A program made the position numbers and the translations under genes. Shown piece after piece: positions 8,977-18,195 of a stretch of DNA of 64,000 bases. The notes beneath the pieces were generated by a model that worked only from the letters and a program-made list of their open reading frames with translations, did no database searches and had not been told where the DNA came from. Source of the stretch: JBAXTZ01 sp037129925 (GTDB lineage Bacteria; Bacillota; Negativicutes; JBAXTZ01); contig JBAXTZ010000002.1 of the NCBI GenBank assembly GCA_037129925.1, forward strand, positions 53,844-117,843. The letters run 5' to 3'. Every line of letters begins with the position of its first letter. Position 1 is the first letter of the stretch.

Positions 8977-9003
8977 AGCCTCCTGCATTCAGGAGGCTTT
9001 TTT
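8977..9003 (+). terminator. Rho-independent terminator after infB
   Basis: A 9-bp GC-rich stem (8977-8985 with 8990-8998), CATT loop and six T residues. The rbfA ribosome site starts three bases later, so rbfA is either read through or separately transcribed. Confidence 0.85.
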
Positions 9004-9016
9004 GTAAGGAGTTATT

Positions 9017-9364
9017 GTGAGTCAGTTAAGAGTAGAGAAAGTGCAAGAATTTATCAAGCAGGAAATTAGTAGTATACTTATCGACGGACTAAAAGACCCG
9101 CGTGTCGGTTTTGTAACTGTCACCCGCGTAGAGTGTTCACGCGATTTGCGATTGGGAAAAGTATTTTTTTCGGTACTGGGTGATAAAACTAAGCGAGCCA
9201 GTACCATGGAGGCATTGAATCACGCTAAGGGGTATATTCGTAGTACAGTTGGCAAAGCGTTGAATATTCGCTTTACGCCGGAATTGGCATTTCATTTGGA
9301 TGAATCGCTGGATGCTGGCGAAAATATTCAACGGCTGTTGAATGAAGCTAATAATAAGGTATAA
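9017..9364 (+). CDS. rbfA: Ribosome-binding factor A
   Basis: RbfA is a cytoplasmic KH-fold factor needed for 16S rRNA 5'-end maturation and cold growth. The 115-residue protein has the typical opening LRVEKVQEFIKQEISSIL, the DPRVGFVTVTRVECSRDL core and IRFTPELAFHLDES near the end. GTG 9017 is set by AAGGAG five bases upstream. It heads the rbfA-nrnA-truB-ribF stretch common in Firmicutes. Confidence 0.94.
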   Translation: MSQLRVEKVQEFIKQEISSILIDGLKDPRVGFVTVTRVECSRDLRLGKVFFSVLGDKTKRASTMEALNHAKGYIRSTVGKALNIRFTPELAFHLDESLDAGENIQRLLNEANNKV

Positions 9365-9369
9365 CGAAT

Positions 9370-10362
9370 ATGAATGAACGACTAGTTAATAACGCAAGAC
9401 GTGCTGGTTGTGCAATAAATGAGGCGACAAGCTTCGTTTTGACAACACATTTAAACCATGATGCTGATGGTATCGGGTCGATGCTAGCGCTTTATCATGT
9501 ATTAATTGGTCTGAACAAAAAAGTTCGGATGGTCTTAAATGAACCGTTTTCAGAAAATCTAACTTTTTTGGAAGGCTATGAAGCTATAGAAAATTGTGCA
9601 GGACAGAGTATTAGTTGTGATTTGCTAATAGTTCTGGATATTGATTGCGCCGACTTAAACAGACGCGGGACAAAAGGCTCCAGAATCGATTATCGTCAGT
9701 TGTTTTGCATTGATCATCATGCTTCAAATCGTTGCGCGTCAATATTGTGTTTAGTCGATACTACTGTAGCGGCAACTGGTGAGTTATTGTATGATTTGCT
9801 AGGATTAGCAAGCATTAATATTAACAAAATTGTCGCTGATTGTTTGTTTGTGGCAATTTCGACTGATTGCGGAAGTTTTCGCTATTCCAACACAACTTCT
9901 AAAACCATGCGAATCGCAGCGGCACTGATCGATAAAGGCGTGCGACCGGAAATATCTAACGAAGCAATAGAATCTAAATCATTTGCGAATACAATTGCTT
10001 TATCCAAAATACTCAGTTCTTTGGAAATATTTGAAGAGCATATTGTAGTTTTGACTATCAATAATGAGTTATTAGTATCATTGGATGATGATTCCGACAA
10101 CTATGTTGATTATGCCCGTAAGGTTACGGGTTGTAATGCGGCGGTGCTGTTCAAAGAAGTAAAACCACGACTGATAAAACTTAGCTTGCGACTAAAATAT
10201 TCTAACGCGGCAAAATTTTCCGAACGTTATGGTGGTGGCGGTCATGCCCGAGCGGCAGGATTTAGCATTACCGGTGATCTTTATGAAATTAAAGCGAAAA
10301 TTATTGAAGAATTAAAGGACTATCTTCGCCAAACAGATAGGCAGCTGAAAAAAAAATGCTAA
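9370..10362 (+). CDS. nrnA: DHH-family phosphoesterase, NrnA-like (oligoribonuclease/pAp phosphatase)
   Basis: Enzymes of this family degrade nano-RNAs and dephosphorylate pAp. The 330-residue protein shows the DHH metal motifs HLNHDADGIGS, VLDIDCADLN and CIDHHAS, and the C-terminal DHHA1 signature GGGGHARAAGF. It starts five bases after rbfA and overlaps truB by seven bases, the same order as in Bacillus-type genomes. Assignment to NrnA rather than a c-di-AMP hydrolase rests on length, the absence of PAS/GGDEF domains and this context. Confidence 0.88.
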   Translation: MNERLVNNARRAGCAINEATSFVLTTHLNHDADGIGSMLALYHVLIGLNKKVRMVLNEPFSENLTFLEGYEAIENCAGQSISCDLLIVLDIDCADLNRRGTKGSRIDYRQLFCIDHHASNRCASILCLVDTTVAATGELLYDLLGLASININKIVADCLFVAISTDCGSFRYSNTTSKTMRIAAALIDKGVRPEISNEAIESKSFANTIALSKILSSLEIFEEHIVVLTINNELLVSLDDDSDNYVDYARKVTGCNAAVLFKEVKPRLIKLSLRLKYSNAAKFSERYGGGGHARAAGFSITGDLYEIKAKIIEELKDYLRQTDRQLKKKC

Positions 10363-11234
10363 ATGGCGTGATAAATATCCTCAAGCCGCCGGGAATGACT
10401 TCACACGACATCGTTTCCGTGGTGCGTCGCGCAACTGCGACAAAGCGCGTCGGTCATTCTGGAACACTAGATCCGGCGGCAGCCGGTGTGCTGCCGGTTT
10501 TTGTCGGTAGTGCAGCGCGGTTTATCGAGTATTTTCCGACTGATAAACAGTATTTGACCGAAATTATTTTTGGCTGCGCCACTGATACCTGCGACGATAC
10601 GGGGATGGTAATCGATAGTTGCCAAACCCTTCCAGAAATCGATCCAGTTAAGCTCCAACTTGCTCTACAGGATTTTACTGGTAAAATCAGCCAGCAGCCA
10701 CCAATCTATTCGGCAATTAAAGTTGATGGCAAAAAACTATACGAATATGCCCGAGACGGTCAAGATGTTATAATTAAACAGCGCGCTGTTTCCATCGACA
10801 GCATATTGTTACTCGGAGTCGAAGGCAATATTGCCAGAATCTGTGTGAATTGTTCAAGCGGTACTTATATTCGTTCACTATGCCGGGATGTAGGCCGGGC
10901 TATGAATCTACCTTCGATGATGGGTTTTTTGTTGCGAAGCGCGGTGGGGGAATTCCCATTGACAAATACTGTGACTATCGAACAAGTTGTTGATAATGTC
11001 CAAAAACATATCACCCCTGTTGAACGATTATTGGAGTGTTTTCTGCCCAAGGTATCCTTATCTAGCGCTAACGCGTTACTGTTCCAAGATGGAATACGCA
11101 AAACAGTTTCCGAATCCGATACCGAAGTGTGTATTGTAGTCGGTGAGCCGGACGTTTTTTGCGGAATTGCCAGTGTAGAGCGCGGAATGCTTATACCAAA
11201 AAAAGTTGTGCGCAATATCCTGGCGGCAAAATGA
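10356..11234 (+). CDS. truB: tRNA pseudouridine(55) synthase TruB
   Basis: TruB makes pseudouridine 55 in the T-loop of tRNAs. The 292-residue protein has the opening NGVINILKPPGMTSHD, the catalytic-Asp motif GHSGTLDPAAAGVL, the IYSAIKVDGKKLYEYAR segment and the CSSGTYIRSLCRD motif. It overlaps the end of nrnA by seven bases and is followed by ribF, as in many bacteria. Confidence 0.95.
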   Translation: MLNGVINILKPPGMTSHDIVSVVRRATATKRVGHSGTLDPAAAGVLPVFVGSAARFIEYFPTDKQYLTEIIFGCATDTCDDTGMVIDSCQTLPEIDPVKLQLALQDFTGKISQQPPIYSAIKVDGKKLYEYARDGQDVIIKQRAVSIDSILLLGVEGNIARICVNCSSGTYIRSLCRDVGRAMNLPSMMGFLLRSAVGEFPLTNTVTIEQVVDNVQKHITPVERLLECFLPKVSLSSANALLFQDGIRKTVSESDTEVCIVVGEPDVFCGIASVERGMLIPKKVVRNILAAK

Positions 11235-11255
11235 TTACAGCTTGAGGTTGATAAA

Positions 11256-12182
11256 ATGAAAATATTTTCGCAATTGGAGCAATTTCCAACCGACCGACCG
11301 ATATATTTAACTATTGGTAGTTATGATGGAATTCATGTTGGTCATCAACACATAATTTCGGCAATGGTGCTTACAGCACAGGAAAATAACGGCTGCGCAG
11401 TGGTTCTGACTTTTTCCAATCATCCGTTAACAGTTATTAATCCGCGGCGCGGACCAAAATTGATTTTGACAAGTGATGAAAAGAAACAGCGGTTGTCAAA
11501 ACTTGGCGTGGATGCGATTATTGACTTGCCGTTTACTAAGGAACTCGCGGAAATTTCCGGTTCTGAGTTTTCAGAATTGATTAAGAAGTATTTGCGACCG
11601 CGTGAGATTTTTGTCGGACCGGATTGCACCTTTGGCAAGAACGGTGAGGGCAGCCCAGAACTGCTTCGAAAAGCCGGATTGAACGTGTCAATTTTCCCAG
11701 CAGTACAGTTTGATGGCCACGCGGTCAGTAGTACGGCAATCCGTAACATGATTGCCCAAGGGAAAATGAACCGGGTCGCGCAAATGCTTGGACGGGCGTA
11801 TACTTTGTCGGGAATTGTTGTCGATGGCTTGAAACGCGGTCGCGGTTTGGGATATCCGACAATTAACGTTGACTTTCCAGTGAGCAAAGTTGAACCGGCA
11901 TTTGGTGTCTACGTGGCACGGGTTAATATTGCCGGTACATTATATGCTGGTGTTGCGAATTATGGCATGAGTCCTACGATAGATGTCAATAAGTTGCGGT
12001 TGGAAGTGTTCATCTTTGATTTTGATCAAATGATCTATGGTGAATATGTTGAAGTGCAACTGCTGAAGATGATTCGCACCGAGGCAGTATTTGATTCTAT
12101 TGCTGACCTTAAAGCCCAGATGCGGGAAGATGTTGAACAAGCTAAACGTTACTTGCAAAATATTCAACGTCAACAACAATAA
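11256..12182 (+). CDS. ribF: Bifunctional riboflavin kinase/FAD synthetase
   Basis: RibF phosphorylates riboflavin to FMN and adenylates FMN to FAD. In 308 residues it carries the N-terminal nucleotidyltransferase domain (GSYDGIHVGHQHII, VGPDCTFGKNGEG, SSTAIRNMI) and the C-terminal flavokinase domain (RGRGLGYPTINVDF, GVYVARV). The ATG lies 21 bases after truB with a TTGAGG site upstream. Length and both motifs are as usual for the family. Confidence 0.95.
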   Translation: MKIFSQLEQFPTDRPIYLTIGSYDGIHVGHQHIISAMVLTAQENNGCAVVLTFSNHPLTVINPRRGPKLILTSDEKKQRLSKLGVDAIIDLPFTKELAEISGSEFSELIKKYLRPREIFVGPDCTFGKNGEGSPELLRKAGLNVSIFPAVQFDGHAVSSTAIRNMIAQGKMNRVAQMLGRAYTLSGIVVDGLKRGRGLGYPTINVDFPVSKVEPAFGVYVARVNIAGTLYAGVANYGMSPTIDVNKLRLEVFIFDFDQMIYGEYVEVQLLKMIRTEAVFDSIADLKAQMREDVEQAKRYLQNIQRQQQ

Positions 12183-12229
12183 TTTCCGTCGGGGTAAATA
12201 AATGTTATGAAGTGATTCTGGAGGAAAAA

Positions 12230-15004
12230 ATGGATTATAGTAAAACACTGAATTTGCCGCAAACGGAGTTCCCGATGCGCGGTAATCTTCCGGAACGTGA
12301 ACCGGAAATTCTTAGCGAGTGGTATGCCCGGAAAACCTATGAGCAAATTCAAGCGAAAAATCGGGACTGCGAGTCGTTCATTTTACATGACGGACCGCCT
12401 TATGCTAATGGTAAAATTCATATGGGTACAGCGCTTAATAAGACGTTAAAAGATATTGTTGTGAAATACAAGTCTTTGCGCGGTTTTAGTGCGCCATATG
12501 TTCCGGGTTGGGACACTCACGGTATGCCGATTGAACACGCTGCAATAAAGATTTTAGGACTAAATCGTCATGAGCTGAACCCTCTGGATCTGCGGGCTCA
12601 GTGTCGGGAATACGCGTTGGGTTGTGTCGATGATCAGCGGGCGGATTTCAAACGCTTGGGAGTGCTTGGAGATTGGGACAATCCTTATATTACACTGTTG
12701 CCGGGCTATGAACGCAGTCAAATAGAAGTGTTCGGCGAAATGGCATATAAAGGTTATATATATAAAGGACTAAAGACGGTTTATTGGTGTGCTACGTGTG
12801 AGACTGCGCTTGCGGAAGCCGAAATTGAATATGCTGAACGAAAATCTCATGCCCTCTATGTCAAGTTTCTTTTGAATGATGACTTGGGCAGGCTTCCGTC
12901 AGTAATAGACAAACAGTCCATATATGCTGTTATTTGGACGACTACGCCATGGACACTTCCGGCTAATGCCGGTATTGCAGTCAATGCTGATTTTGACTAC
13001 AATTTGGTACGAGTGGGTGAAGAAATATACTTAATTGCTACCGGGCTGTTAGCAACTGTGGCAATAGATGCTAAACTTGGTGAATATGAAGTTGTCGGCA
13101 CTGTTAAAGGTTCAGAACTGGAGGGTATGAAATTTCATCATCCGTTTCTGGAGCGGATTGTGCCGGTTATTTGTGGCGAACATGTTACACTAGAAGCTGG
13201 TACTGGTTGCGTCCACACCGCGCCTGGTCATGGCCAGGAGGATTTTGAAGTTGGTAAGAAATACAATCTCCCGGTAATCAATCCGGTCGATCATGCCGGT
13301 TGTTTTACCAAAGACGGCGGTGAATACGCCGGTTTGAAAACTGATGATGCCAATGTGCCGATTATCAAAACATTAGCAGCGGCCAACAGATTGTTGGCAA
13401 AAGGTTCAATCCGGCACTCGTGTGCGCACTGTTGGCGCTGCAAATCACCGATCATTTATCGGGCTACTGAACAATGGTTTGCATCGGTTGAAGGTTTCCG
13501 CCAAATGGCATTAGCTGAAATTGCCAAGGTTAACTGGATACCGGCTTGGGGAAAAGACCGGATGACGAATATGGTTACCGACCGCCAGGATTGGTGTATT
13601 TCGCGGCAGCGAATTTGGGGTGTACCCATCCCGATATTTTACTGCAATGATTGCGGTGAACACATTGTTACTCCCGCTACTATTGCTGTTGTTGCCGAGT
13701 TGTTTGGCAAAGAAACCGGCGATGCCTGGTGGAAGTATTCTGCCGCAGAAATATTACCGGCGGATTTCAGTTGTCCGCATTGTCTGGCTGCTAACGGTTT
13801 TCGTAAAGAAACCGATATTATGGATGTTTGGTTTGATAGTGGTTCATCCCACGTTGCAGTATTGGAGCAACGCCCTGAACTAACTCGACCGGCAGATTTG
13901 TATCTTGAAGGTAGTGACCAACATCGCGGCTGGTTCCAGTCGTCATTGTTGACCGGAGTGGCAGCTCGTGGCAATGCCCCGTACAAAACTGTGTTAACAC
14001 ACGGGATGGTAGTCGATGGCGAAGGCAAAAAAATGTCAAAATCTATCGGCAACACAGTTTCGCCGCAGGACGTTATCGCCAAATTCGGAGCGGATATTTT
14101 GCGATTGTGGGTATCATCTGCCGATTACACTAACGACATCCGGCTCTCTGACAAAATATTAAAACAGTTAACGGAGTCCTATCGCAAAATCCGCAATACT
14201 TTCCGCTACTTATTAAGCAATCTTTATGACTTCGATCCATTGATAGACACAGTCAGTTACGACCAGCTTACGGAATTGGATCGTTGGGCGTTAAGTGAAC
14301 TGGAGCAAGTAAAAAATGAAGTTGTTTCAGCTTATGACGCGTATGAGTTTCATAATCTATATCATACGATCCACAATTTTTGCGCTGTAGAAATGAGTGG
14401 CATCTATCTAGATATAATTAAGGATCGATTGTATACGGAAAAGCCGGGTTGTCGCAAACGTCGGGCTGCACAAACTGTTATGAACGAAGTGCTAAATACG
14501 TTAGTCGTGATTTTCGCGCCAGTATTAAGCTTTACCGCTGAAGAAGTATGGCGTTTTCTGCCGGAGTTGACTGGTCGGCCGGAAAGTGTTCTGTTGACCA
14601 ATTGGCCAGCGGCAAAACCGGAACAACTTGATTTGGAGTTGATGCAAAAGTGGCGCAAGCTACTGGAAATCCGCAGTGCTGTGACGAAAACCTTAGAAGA
14701 AGCGCGTCGGGAAAAAGTAATTGGTCATTCACTTGATGCGGCAGTTGATTTGTATGCAGATAACGAAGAATATAGCATTCTTGAACCATTGACAGAATTT
14801 TTGCACGAATTTGTCATTACTTCTAAAGTTAGGCTTCATCAGGGAATTCCAAGTGATGCGAAATTGCCTGAAGGTATTCAAGTTGTAGTACATGTCGAAG
14901 CGGCAGCTGGCACCAAATGTGAACGGTGCTGGATTTATTCGGAAACTGTAGGATTATCAAGTGAACATCCAACATTGTGCAGTCGTTGTGCAAATGTTGT
15001 ATAA
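12230..15004 (+). CDS. ileS: Isoleucyl-tRNA synthetase
   Basis: Class I aminoacyl-tRNA synthetase charging tRNA-Ile. The 924-residue protein has the HIGH-type motif (GPPYANGKIHMGTALNK), a CP1 editing domain (TTPWTLPANAGIAV, GTGCVHTAPGHG), the KMSKS motif (GEGKKMSKSIGN) and a C-terminal zinc-binding tail (CERCW ... CSRC). ATG 12230 follows GGAGG by six bases; the frame extends six codons upstream to an ATT-like region with no better site. No T-box is seen in the 47 bases before it, unlike thrS in this window. Confidence 0.96.
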   Translation: MDYSKTLNLPQTEFPMRGNLPEREPEILSEWYARKTYEQIQAKNRDCESFILHDGPPYANGKIHMGTALNKTLKDIVVKYKSLRGFSAPYVPGWDTHGMPIEHAAIKILGLNRHELNPLDLRAQCREYALGCVDDQRADFKRLGVLGDWDNPYITLLPGYERSQIEVFGEMAYKGYIYKGLKTVYWCATCETALAEAEIEYAERKSHALYVKFLLNDDLGRLPSVIDKQSIYAVIWTTTPWTLPANAGIAVNADFDYNLVRVGEEIYLIATGLLATVAIDAKLGEYEVVGTVKGSELEGMKFHHPFLERIVPVICGEHVTLEAGTGCVHTAPGHGQEDFEVGKKYNLPVINPVDHAGCFTKDGGEYAGLKTDDANVPIIKTLAAANRLLAKGSIRHSCAHCWRCKSPIIYRATEQWFASVEGFRQMALAEIAKVNWIPAWGKDRMTNMVTDRQDWCISRQRIWGVPIPIFYCNDCGEHIVTPATIAVVAELFGKETGDAWWKYSAAEILPADFSCPHCLAANGFRKETDIMDVWFDSGSSHVAVLEQRPELTRPADLYLEGSDQHRGWFQSSLLTGVAARGNAPYKTVLTHGMVVDGEGKKMSKSIGNTVSPQDVIAKFGADILRLWVSSADYTNDIRLSDKILKQLTESYRKIRNTFRYLLSNLYDFDPLIDTVSYDQLTELDRWALSELEQVKNEVVSAYDAYEFHNLYHTIHNFCAVEMSGIYLDIIKDRLYTEKPGCRKRRAAQTVMNEVLNTLVVIFAPVLSFTAEEVWRFLPELTGRPESVLLTNWPAAKPEQLDLELMQKWRKLLEIRSAVTKTLEEARREKVIGHSLDAAVDLYADNEEYSILEPLTEFLHEFVITSKVRLHQGIPSDAKLPEGIQVVVHVEAAAGTKCERCWIYSETVGLSSEHPTLCSRCANVV

Positions 15005-15061
15005 TGTATTCGCGCTGTAAAAATAAATTCAATCAAAATAATCCTTGGCACAGGTGATAAA

Positions 15062-15391
15062 ATGCCAGATATCCATGATGATGAGCAACATAGCAAGGAC
15101 AAAAAAGAACTGTTAGCAATAGCTACGCAACTAGAAACATTGCTAGACCGTTTTGAAGAATTGAAAATACCGGAGTACGTAGCTTATCTGAATACCAGTC
15201 GCAAGTTATTTTGGATAAATTTCGTATCCGGAGTTTTTCGCGGGATTGGCTATGCTTTTGGCGCCGTTGTTGTTTTCGCGTTGTTTTTGTATGTGCTACA
15301 GCAATTAGCCATATCTAACGTGCCATTCATCGGAAAATACATTGCGCAAATTGTTTCAATTGTCGAAAACAACGGCTCGTTTAAGCACTGA
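15062..15391 (+). CDS. DUF5665 family small membrane protein
   Basis: A 109-residue protein with a charged N-terminus (about 60 residues, partly helical), one clear membrane segment (FGAVVVFALFLYVLQQL) and a short C-terminal amphipathic tail (VPFIGKYIAQIVSIVENN). This pattern, with the NFVSGVFRGIGYAFG lead-in, matches DUF5665, a family of unknown function found in Firmicutes. It starts a run of three small membrane genes between ileS and lspA, all on the same strand with 9-15 base gaps. Confidence 0.75.
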   Translation: MPDIHDDEQHSKDKKELLAIATQLETLLDRFEELKIPEYVAYLNTSRKLFWINFVSGVFRGIGYAFGAVVVFALFLYVLQQLAISNVPFIGKYIAQIVSIVENNGSFKH

Positions 15392-15400
15392 AGGTGAATT

Positions 15401-15685
15401 ATGAAGTTTATTTCACGAGGAATAGGCAAATTTTTCCGATATTATTTTACTGATTATAATCCGATTTCCGGATTTTGGTCAGAGGCGATATATAGCTGGT
15501 GGGAACAACTATTTTGGAATGTGCTTATGGGAACGCTATTAGGTTTGTTTTACGGATTTATGATTACTTCATTATTCGGTTTGTTAATATGGTTATTGTC
15601 AAATTTTGAAACAGTGCCATGGATTAGTCAATTTATTGATCATTGGATGGAATTACTGCAAGCTCGCAAGCGCTATAACTTTTAG
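15401..15685 (+). CDS. Small hypothetical membrane protein
   Basis: A 94-residue protein I do not recognise. It opens with a basic and aromatic stretch and has one or two hydrophobic segments (VLMGTLLGLFYGFMITSLFGLLIWLL). AAGGTG lies upstream of ATG 15401. It sits between two DUF5665-type genes with gaps of 9 and 14 bases, so it is probably co-transcribed and may work with them at the membrane. Confidence 0.6.
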   Translation: MKFISRGIGKFFRYYFTDYNPISGFWSEAIYSWWEQLFWNVLMGTLLGLFYGFMITSLFGLLIWLLSNFETVPWISQFIDHWMELLQARKRYNF

Positions 15686-15699
15686 TTTGGAGAGAATGT

Positions 15700-15990
15700 A
15701 TGAAAGGTAGCGTAGCGCGAAGAATTTCGCACATCAAACACCGTCTGCGCGAGCAGGGACTGATTGATTGTAACAAGATTGTCAAGAATGCTTATCGGAT
15801 CGGCTACAACAAAGTAAGCGCGTTTATCGCATATAACTTGGGTTGGTTTGTCGGCGCCGTATGCGTTTTTGCAATATTTTTGTATATCATTGGGTTGTTT
15901 GTAAAATACAAGATTCCTTTCTTGCCCGATTTTGTAGTCGGTATTCTCGACGTTGTTGATATGCGCCGTAACGGTAGTTGGTCTTGGTAA
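15700..15990 (+). CDS. DUF5665-like small membrane protein (diverged paralogue)
   Basis: A 96-residue protein with a basic N-terminus and a single membrane segment (VGAVCVFAIFLYIIGLF) followed by KIPFLPDFVVGILDVV. The membrane segment and the proline-containing tail parallel the protein at 15062-15391 (FGAVVVFALFLYVL then NVPFIGKYIAQIVSIV), so the two are probably paralogues. GGAGAG precedes the ATG. It lies 15 bases before lspA. Function is unknown. Confidence 0.65.
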   Translation: MKGSVARRISHIKHRLREQGLIDCNKIVKNAYRIGYNKVSAFIAYNLGWFVGAVCVFAIFLYIIGLFVKYKIPFLPDFVVGILDVVDMRRNGSWSW

Positions 15991-16005
15991 GGGGAACGAA
16001 CAAAA

Positions 16006-16482
16006 ATGAATAGTAGATTTCAATGTGTAAGTTGGTCGATTGTAATAATTGCAATTGACCAACTTACAAAATATTTAGTTGTCAGTTACATGTATTTGGG
16101 GCAGTCGATACCGGTAGTTGGAAAATTATTTCATATAACATTTTTGTATAATACCGGAGCGGCATTTTCAATATTGCGAAATCAGATATGGTTGTTGGCG
16201 TCACTCGCAATAATCGCTTCAATTTCTTTGCTATATTTTTTTCCTCGTCTAGCTACGCACGGAAAGCATATGCAGTTAGGAGCGATATTTTTGTTGGGTG
16301 GTACTGTGGGAAACCTGATTGACAGACTCCTTCAGGGAAGCGTTATCGATTTCATCGATTTTCGAATATGGCCGGTCTTCAATGTTGCCGACAGCGCTAT
16401 TTGTATAGGAGCGGCTTTAGTGGCTTTATCGCTATTTCGAGCCAGCGATAGAAATTGTGAGGCTCACGATGAAAAAGTATAA
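16006..16482 (+). CDS. lspA: Lipoprotein signal peptidase (signal peptidase II)
   Basis: LspA is the inner-membrane aspartyl protease that removes signal peptides from prolipoproteins. The 158-residue protein has four hydrophobic segments and the family motifs DQLTK, NTGAAFS, GNLIDRLLQGSVIDFID and FNVADSAI, which carry the two catalytic aspartates. It overlaps the rluD gene and is a natural partner for the lipoprotein encoded at 54172-55044. Confidence 0.95.
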   Translation: MNSRFQCVSWSIVIIAIDQLTKYLVVSYMYLGQSIPVVGKLFHITFLYNTGAAFSILRNQIWLLASLAIIASISLLYFFPRLATHGKHMQLGAIFLLGGTVGNLIDRLLQGSVIDFIDFRIWPVFNVADSAICIGAALVALSLFRASDRNCEAHDEKV

Positions 16483-17389
16483 TTTAGTAGTTACTGATCT
16501 GGATAACAATAAACGCATTGATATTTTCCTAGCAGAACAATTGACCGATTTATCCCGTACCAGAGTGCAAAATCTTTGCAAAAGCGGCGAAATAACTATT
16601 AATGGCGTTTCGCAAAAAAGCAACCAACGCATTACTACTGGTGATCAGGTAACGGTAACTGTTCCGGATGCAGTTTCAATTGAAATAGTGGCCGAATCGA
16701 TACCGCTGAATGTAGTTTACGAAGATGAGCATTTGGCAGTAATTAATAAAGCACCCGGAATGGTAGTCCATCCGGCGGTGGGAAATTATTCCGGAACGCT
16801 AGTAAATGCGATCATGGCACATATGGATGACTTGTCGGGCATCGGCGGTGAGATCCGTCCGGGAATAGTACATCGTTTGGATAAAGACACATCAGGTTTG
16901 ATTGTTATCGCCAAAAATGATAACGCTCATAAAATACTGTCCGCTGCAATTGCTGAGCATAAGGTGTCGCGCAAGTATCTGGCTGTAGTTAAAGGAGCAA
17001 TTGCCGAAAACCAGGCGATCATTCGCACCAAAATTGGTCGTCATTCCAATGATCGCAAAAAAATGGCGGTGGTCGAAAAAAACGGTAAAGATGCCGAAAC
17101 GGAGTTTTTCGTTCGCGAACGATTCAAGGATCTGACCTTGGTTGAATGTCATTTACGCACTGGTCGTACCCATCAAATTCGCGTACATATGGCGTATATT
17201 GGTCATCCAATCTTGGGTGACGGGGTCTATGGCAATCCAAAAAATCGTTTTGACTTCAATAGACAGGCGTTACATGCCTTTGAACTATCATTTGTTCATC
17301 CAGTCAGTGGTGAACAAATGACATTTTCTGCGCCGTTGTGGCCAGATATGCAAGAATTGTTGGAGAAAATTGTTCAGTATTCAGACTGA
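16469..17389 (+). CDS. rluD: RluA/RluD family ribosomal large-subunit pseudouridine synthase
   Basis: Pseudouridine synthase acting on 23S rRNA. The 306-residue protein has an N-terminal S4 RNA-binding domain (RIDIFLAEQLTDLSRTRVQNL), then the catalytic domain with the motif GIVHRLDKDTSGLIVIAKN containing the catalytic Asp, and the late motif RTHQIRVHMAYIGHPILGD. ATG 16469 with GAGG upstream is preferred to GTG 16457. It overlaps lspA by 14 bases, the usual Firmicute lspA-rluD pair (Bacillus YlyB). Confidence 0.92.
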   Translation: MKKYNLVVTDLDNNKRIDIFLAEQLTDLSRTRVQNLCKSGEITINGVSQKSNQRITTGDQVTVTVPDAVSIEIVAESIPLNVVYEDEHLAVINKAPGMVVHPAVGNYSGTLVNAIMAHMDDLSGIGGEIRPGIVHRLDKDTSGLIVIAKNDNAHKILSAAIAEHKVSRKYLAVVKGAIAENQAIIRTKIGRHSNDRKKMAVVEKNGKDAETEFFVRERFKDLTLVECHLRTGRTHQIRVHMAYIGHPILGDGVYGNPKNRFDFNRQALHAFELSFVHPVSGEQMTFSAPLWPDMQELLEKIVQYSD

Positions 17390-17415
17390 AGTTATCGAAA
17401 AGTTAGCGCAATATA

Positions 17416-17424
17416 TGCTATAAT
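17416..17424 (+). promoter_or_regulatory. Extended -10 promoter of the outer-membrane protein gene
   Basis: TGCTATAAT at 17416-17424 is a full extended -10 element; no good -35 is seen at 17 bases. It lies 33 bases before the ATG at 17458, with GAGGAGG between. Confidence 0.5.
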
Positions 17425-17457
17425 AAGCGCGTTCGGATTACGACGAGGAGGAAATGT

Positions 17458-18120
17458 ATGAAAAAAGTACTATTTACGATGATTATGTCGCTATTGGTGT
17501 CGAGTGTGGCGCTGGCCGCGCCGTTGACTAGTTACAGTTTCCCGCATTTTGAAGTGGACGTAAAAGTCAAGGGTCTTGGTCAGGTGACGCCATCATCGGC
17601 GATCCAAAATAATTTCAGTGGCATGAACTATAACTTTGCTTATGATTTGGGAGCAACATTGGGTCTCGGAGCCGGATTTGCCGTTAACGCCCAGTTGACT
17701 ACGGATAAAATCGGTGCCAGTGTAGCACCAGCAAATCAATATAACAGCTTAGAAGCAAATTTGATGTTTAATGTATTCAAAGCTCCATTGTTACCAAACA
17801 TCAATGTTTTTGCCGGTGTAGTCGAGAATTTTAACGGTGCGCTTACCGTTCAAAATGCCCAAACAGTGATAGCCGGCAATAATTTTGGCTGGCAGGCCGG
17901 CGCTAATGTTTCGTATAACCTTATTTTGGCAACTGTCTACGCGTCTGGCGCTTACGGTAATACCCGTCTAACCTATGAAGCTGGTTTGTCGGTTCCAATT
18001 GCTTTTGTTTTCTCAATTGATGCCGGTTATAAAGTTACCCAATACGGTGGAACTATCGAAAATTCAGCAAATTCGCTGACTTTTGCCGGTCCGTTCGTCG
18101 GCGCGTCCTTCGGTTTCTAA
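17458..18120 (+). CDS. Probable outer-membrane beta-barrel protein
   Basis: A 220-residue secreted protein with a clear signal peptide (MKKVLFTMIMSLLVSSVALA, cleavage after ALA). The mature part alternates polar and hydrophobic or Gly residues in strands (LGATLGLGAGFAVNAQL, GNTRLTYEAGLSVPIAF, FSIDAGYKV) and ends in GPFVGASFGF. A terminal Phe with a preceding aromatic-rich strand is the typical recognition signal of barrel proteins inserted by BamA. No specific family is recognised. It is monocistronic, with its own extended -10 promoter and a long hairpin terminator. It is one of the clearest signs that the host has an outer membrane. Confidence 0.7.
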   Translation: MKKVLFTMIMSLLVSSVALAAPLTSYSFPHFEVDVKVKGLGQVTPSSAIQNNFSGMNYNFAYDLGATLGLGAGFAVNAQLTTDKIGASVAPANQYNSLEANLMFNVFKAPLLPNINVFAGVVENFNGALTVQNAQTVIAGNNFGWQAGANVSYNLILATVYASGAYGNTRLTYEAGLSVPIAFVFSIDAGYKVTQYGGTIENSANSLTFAGPFVGASFGF

Positions 18121-18129
18121 ACTGAATTA

Positions 18130-18183
18130 GTTACATACAGAAAAAGACTTTCGTTTTCACGAAAGTCTTTTTCTGTATGTAAC
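18130..18183. terminator. 24-bp bidirectional terminator between convergent genes
   Basis: Arms 18130-18153 and 18160-18183 are perfect reverse complements around a 6-base loop, with runs of A and T in the arms. It separates the convergent barrel-protein and fba genes and can act on both strands. Confidence 0.9.
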
Positions 18184-18195
18184 CTCTGTACTAAA

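Noticed and set aside
15001..15061. Promoter before the DUF5665 gene (TATAAT inside the end of ileS)
   Set aside because: The TATAAT overlapping the ileS stop has no acceptable -35 at 16-18 bases and is not an extended -10, so I did not annotate it.
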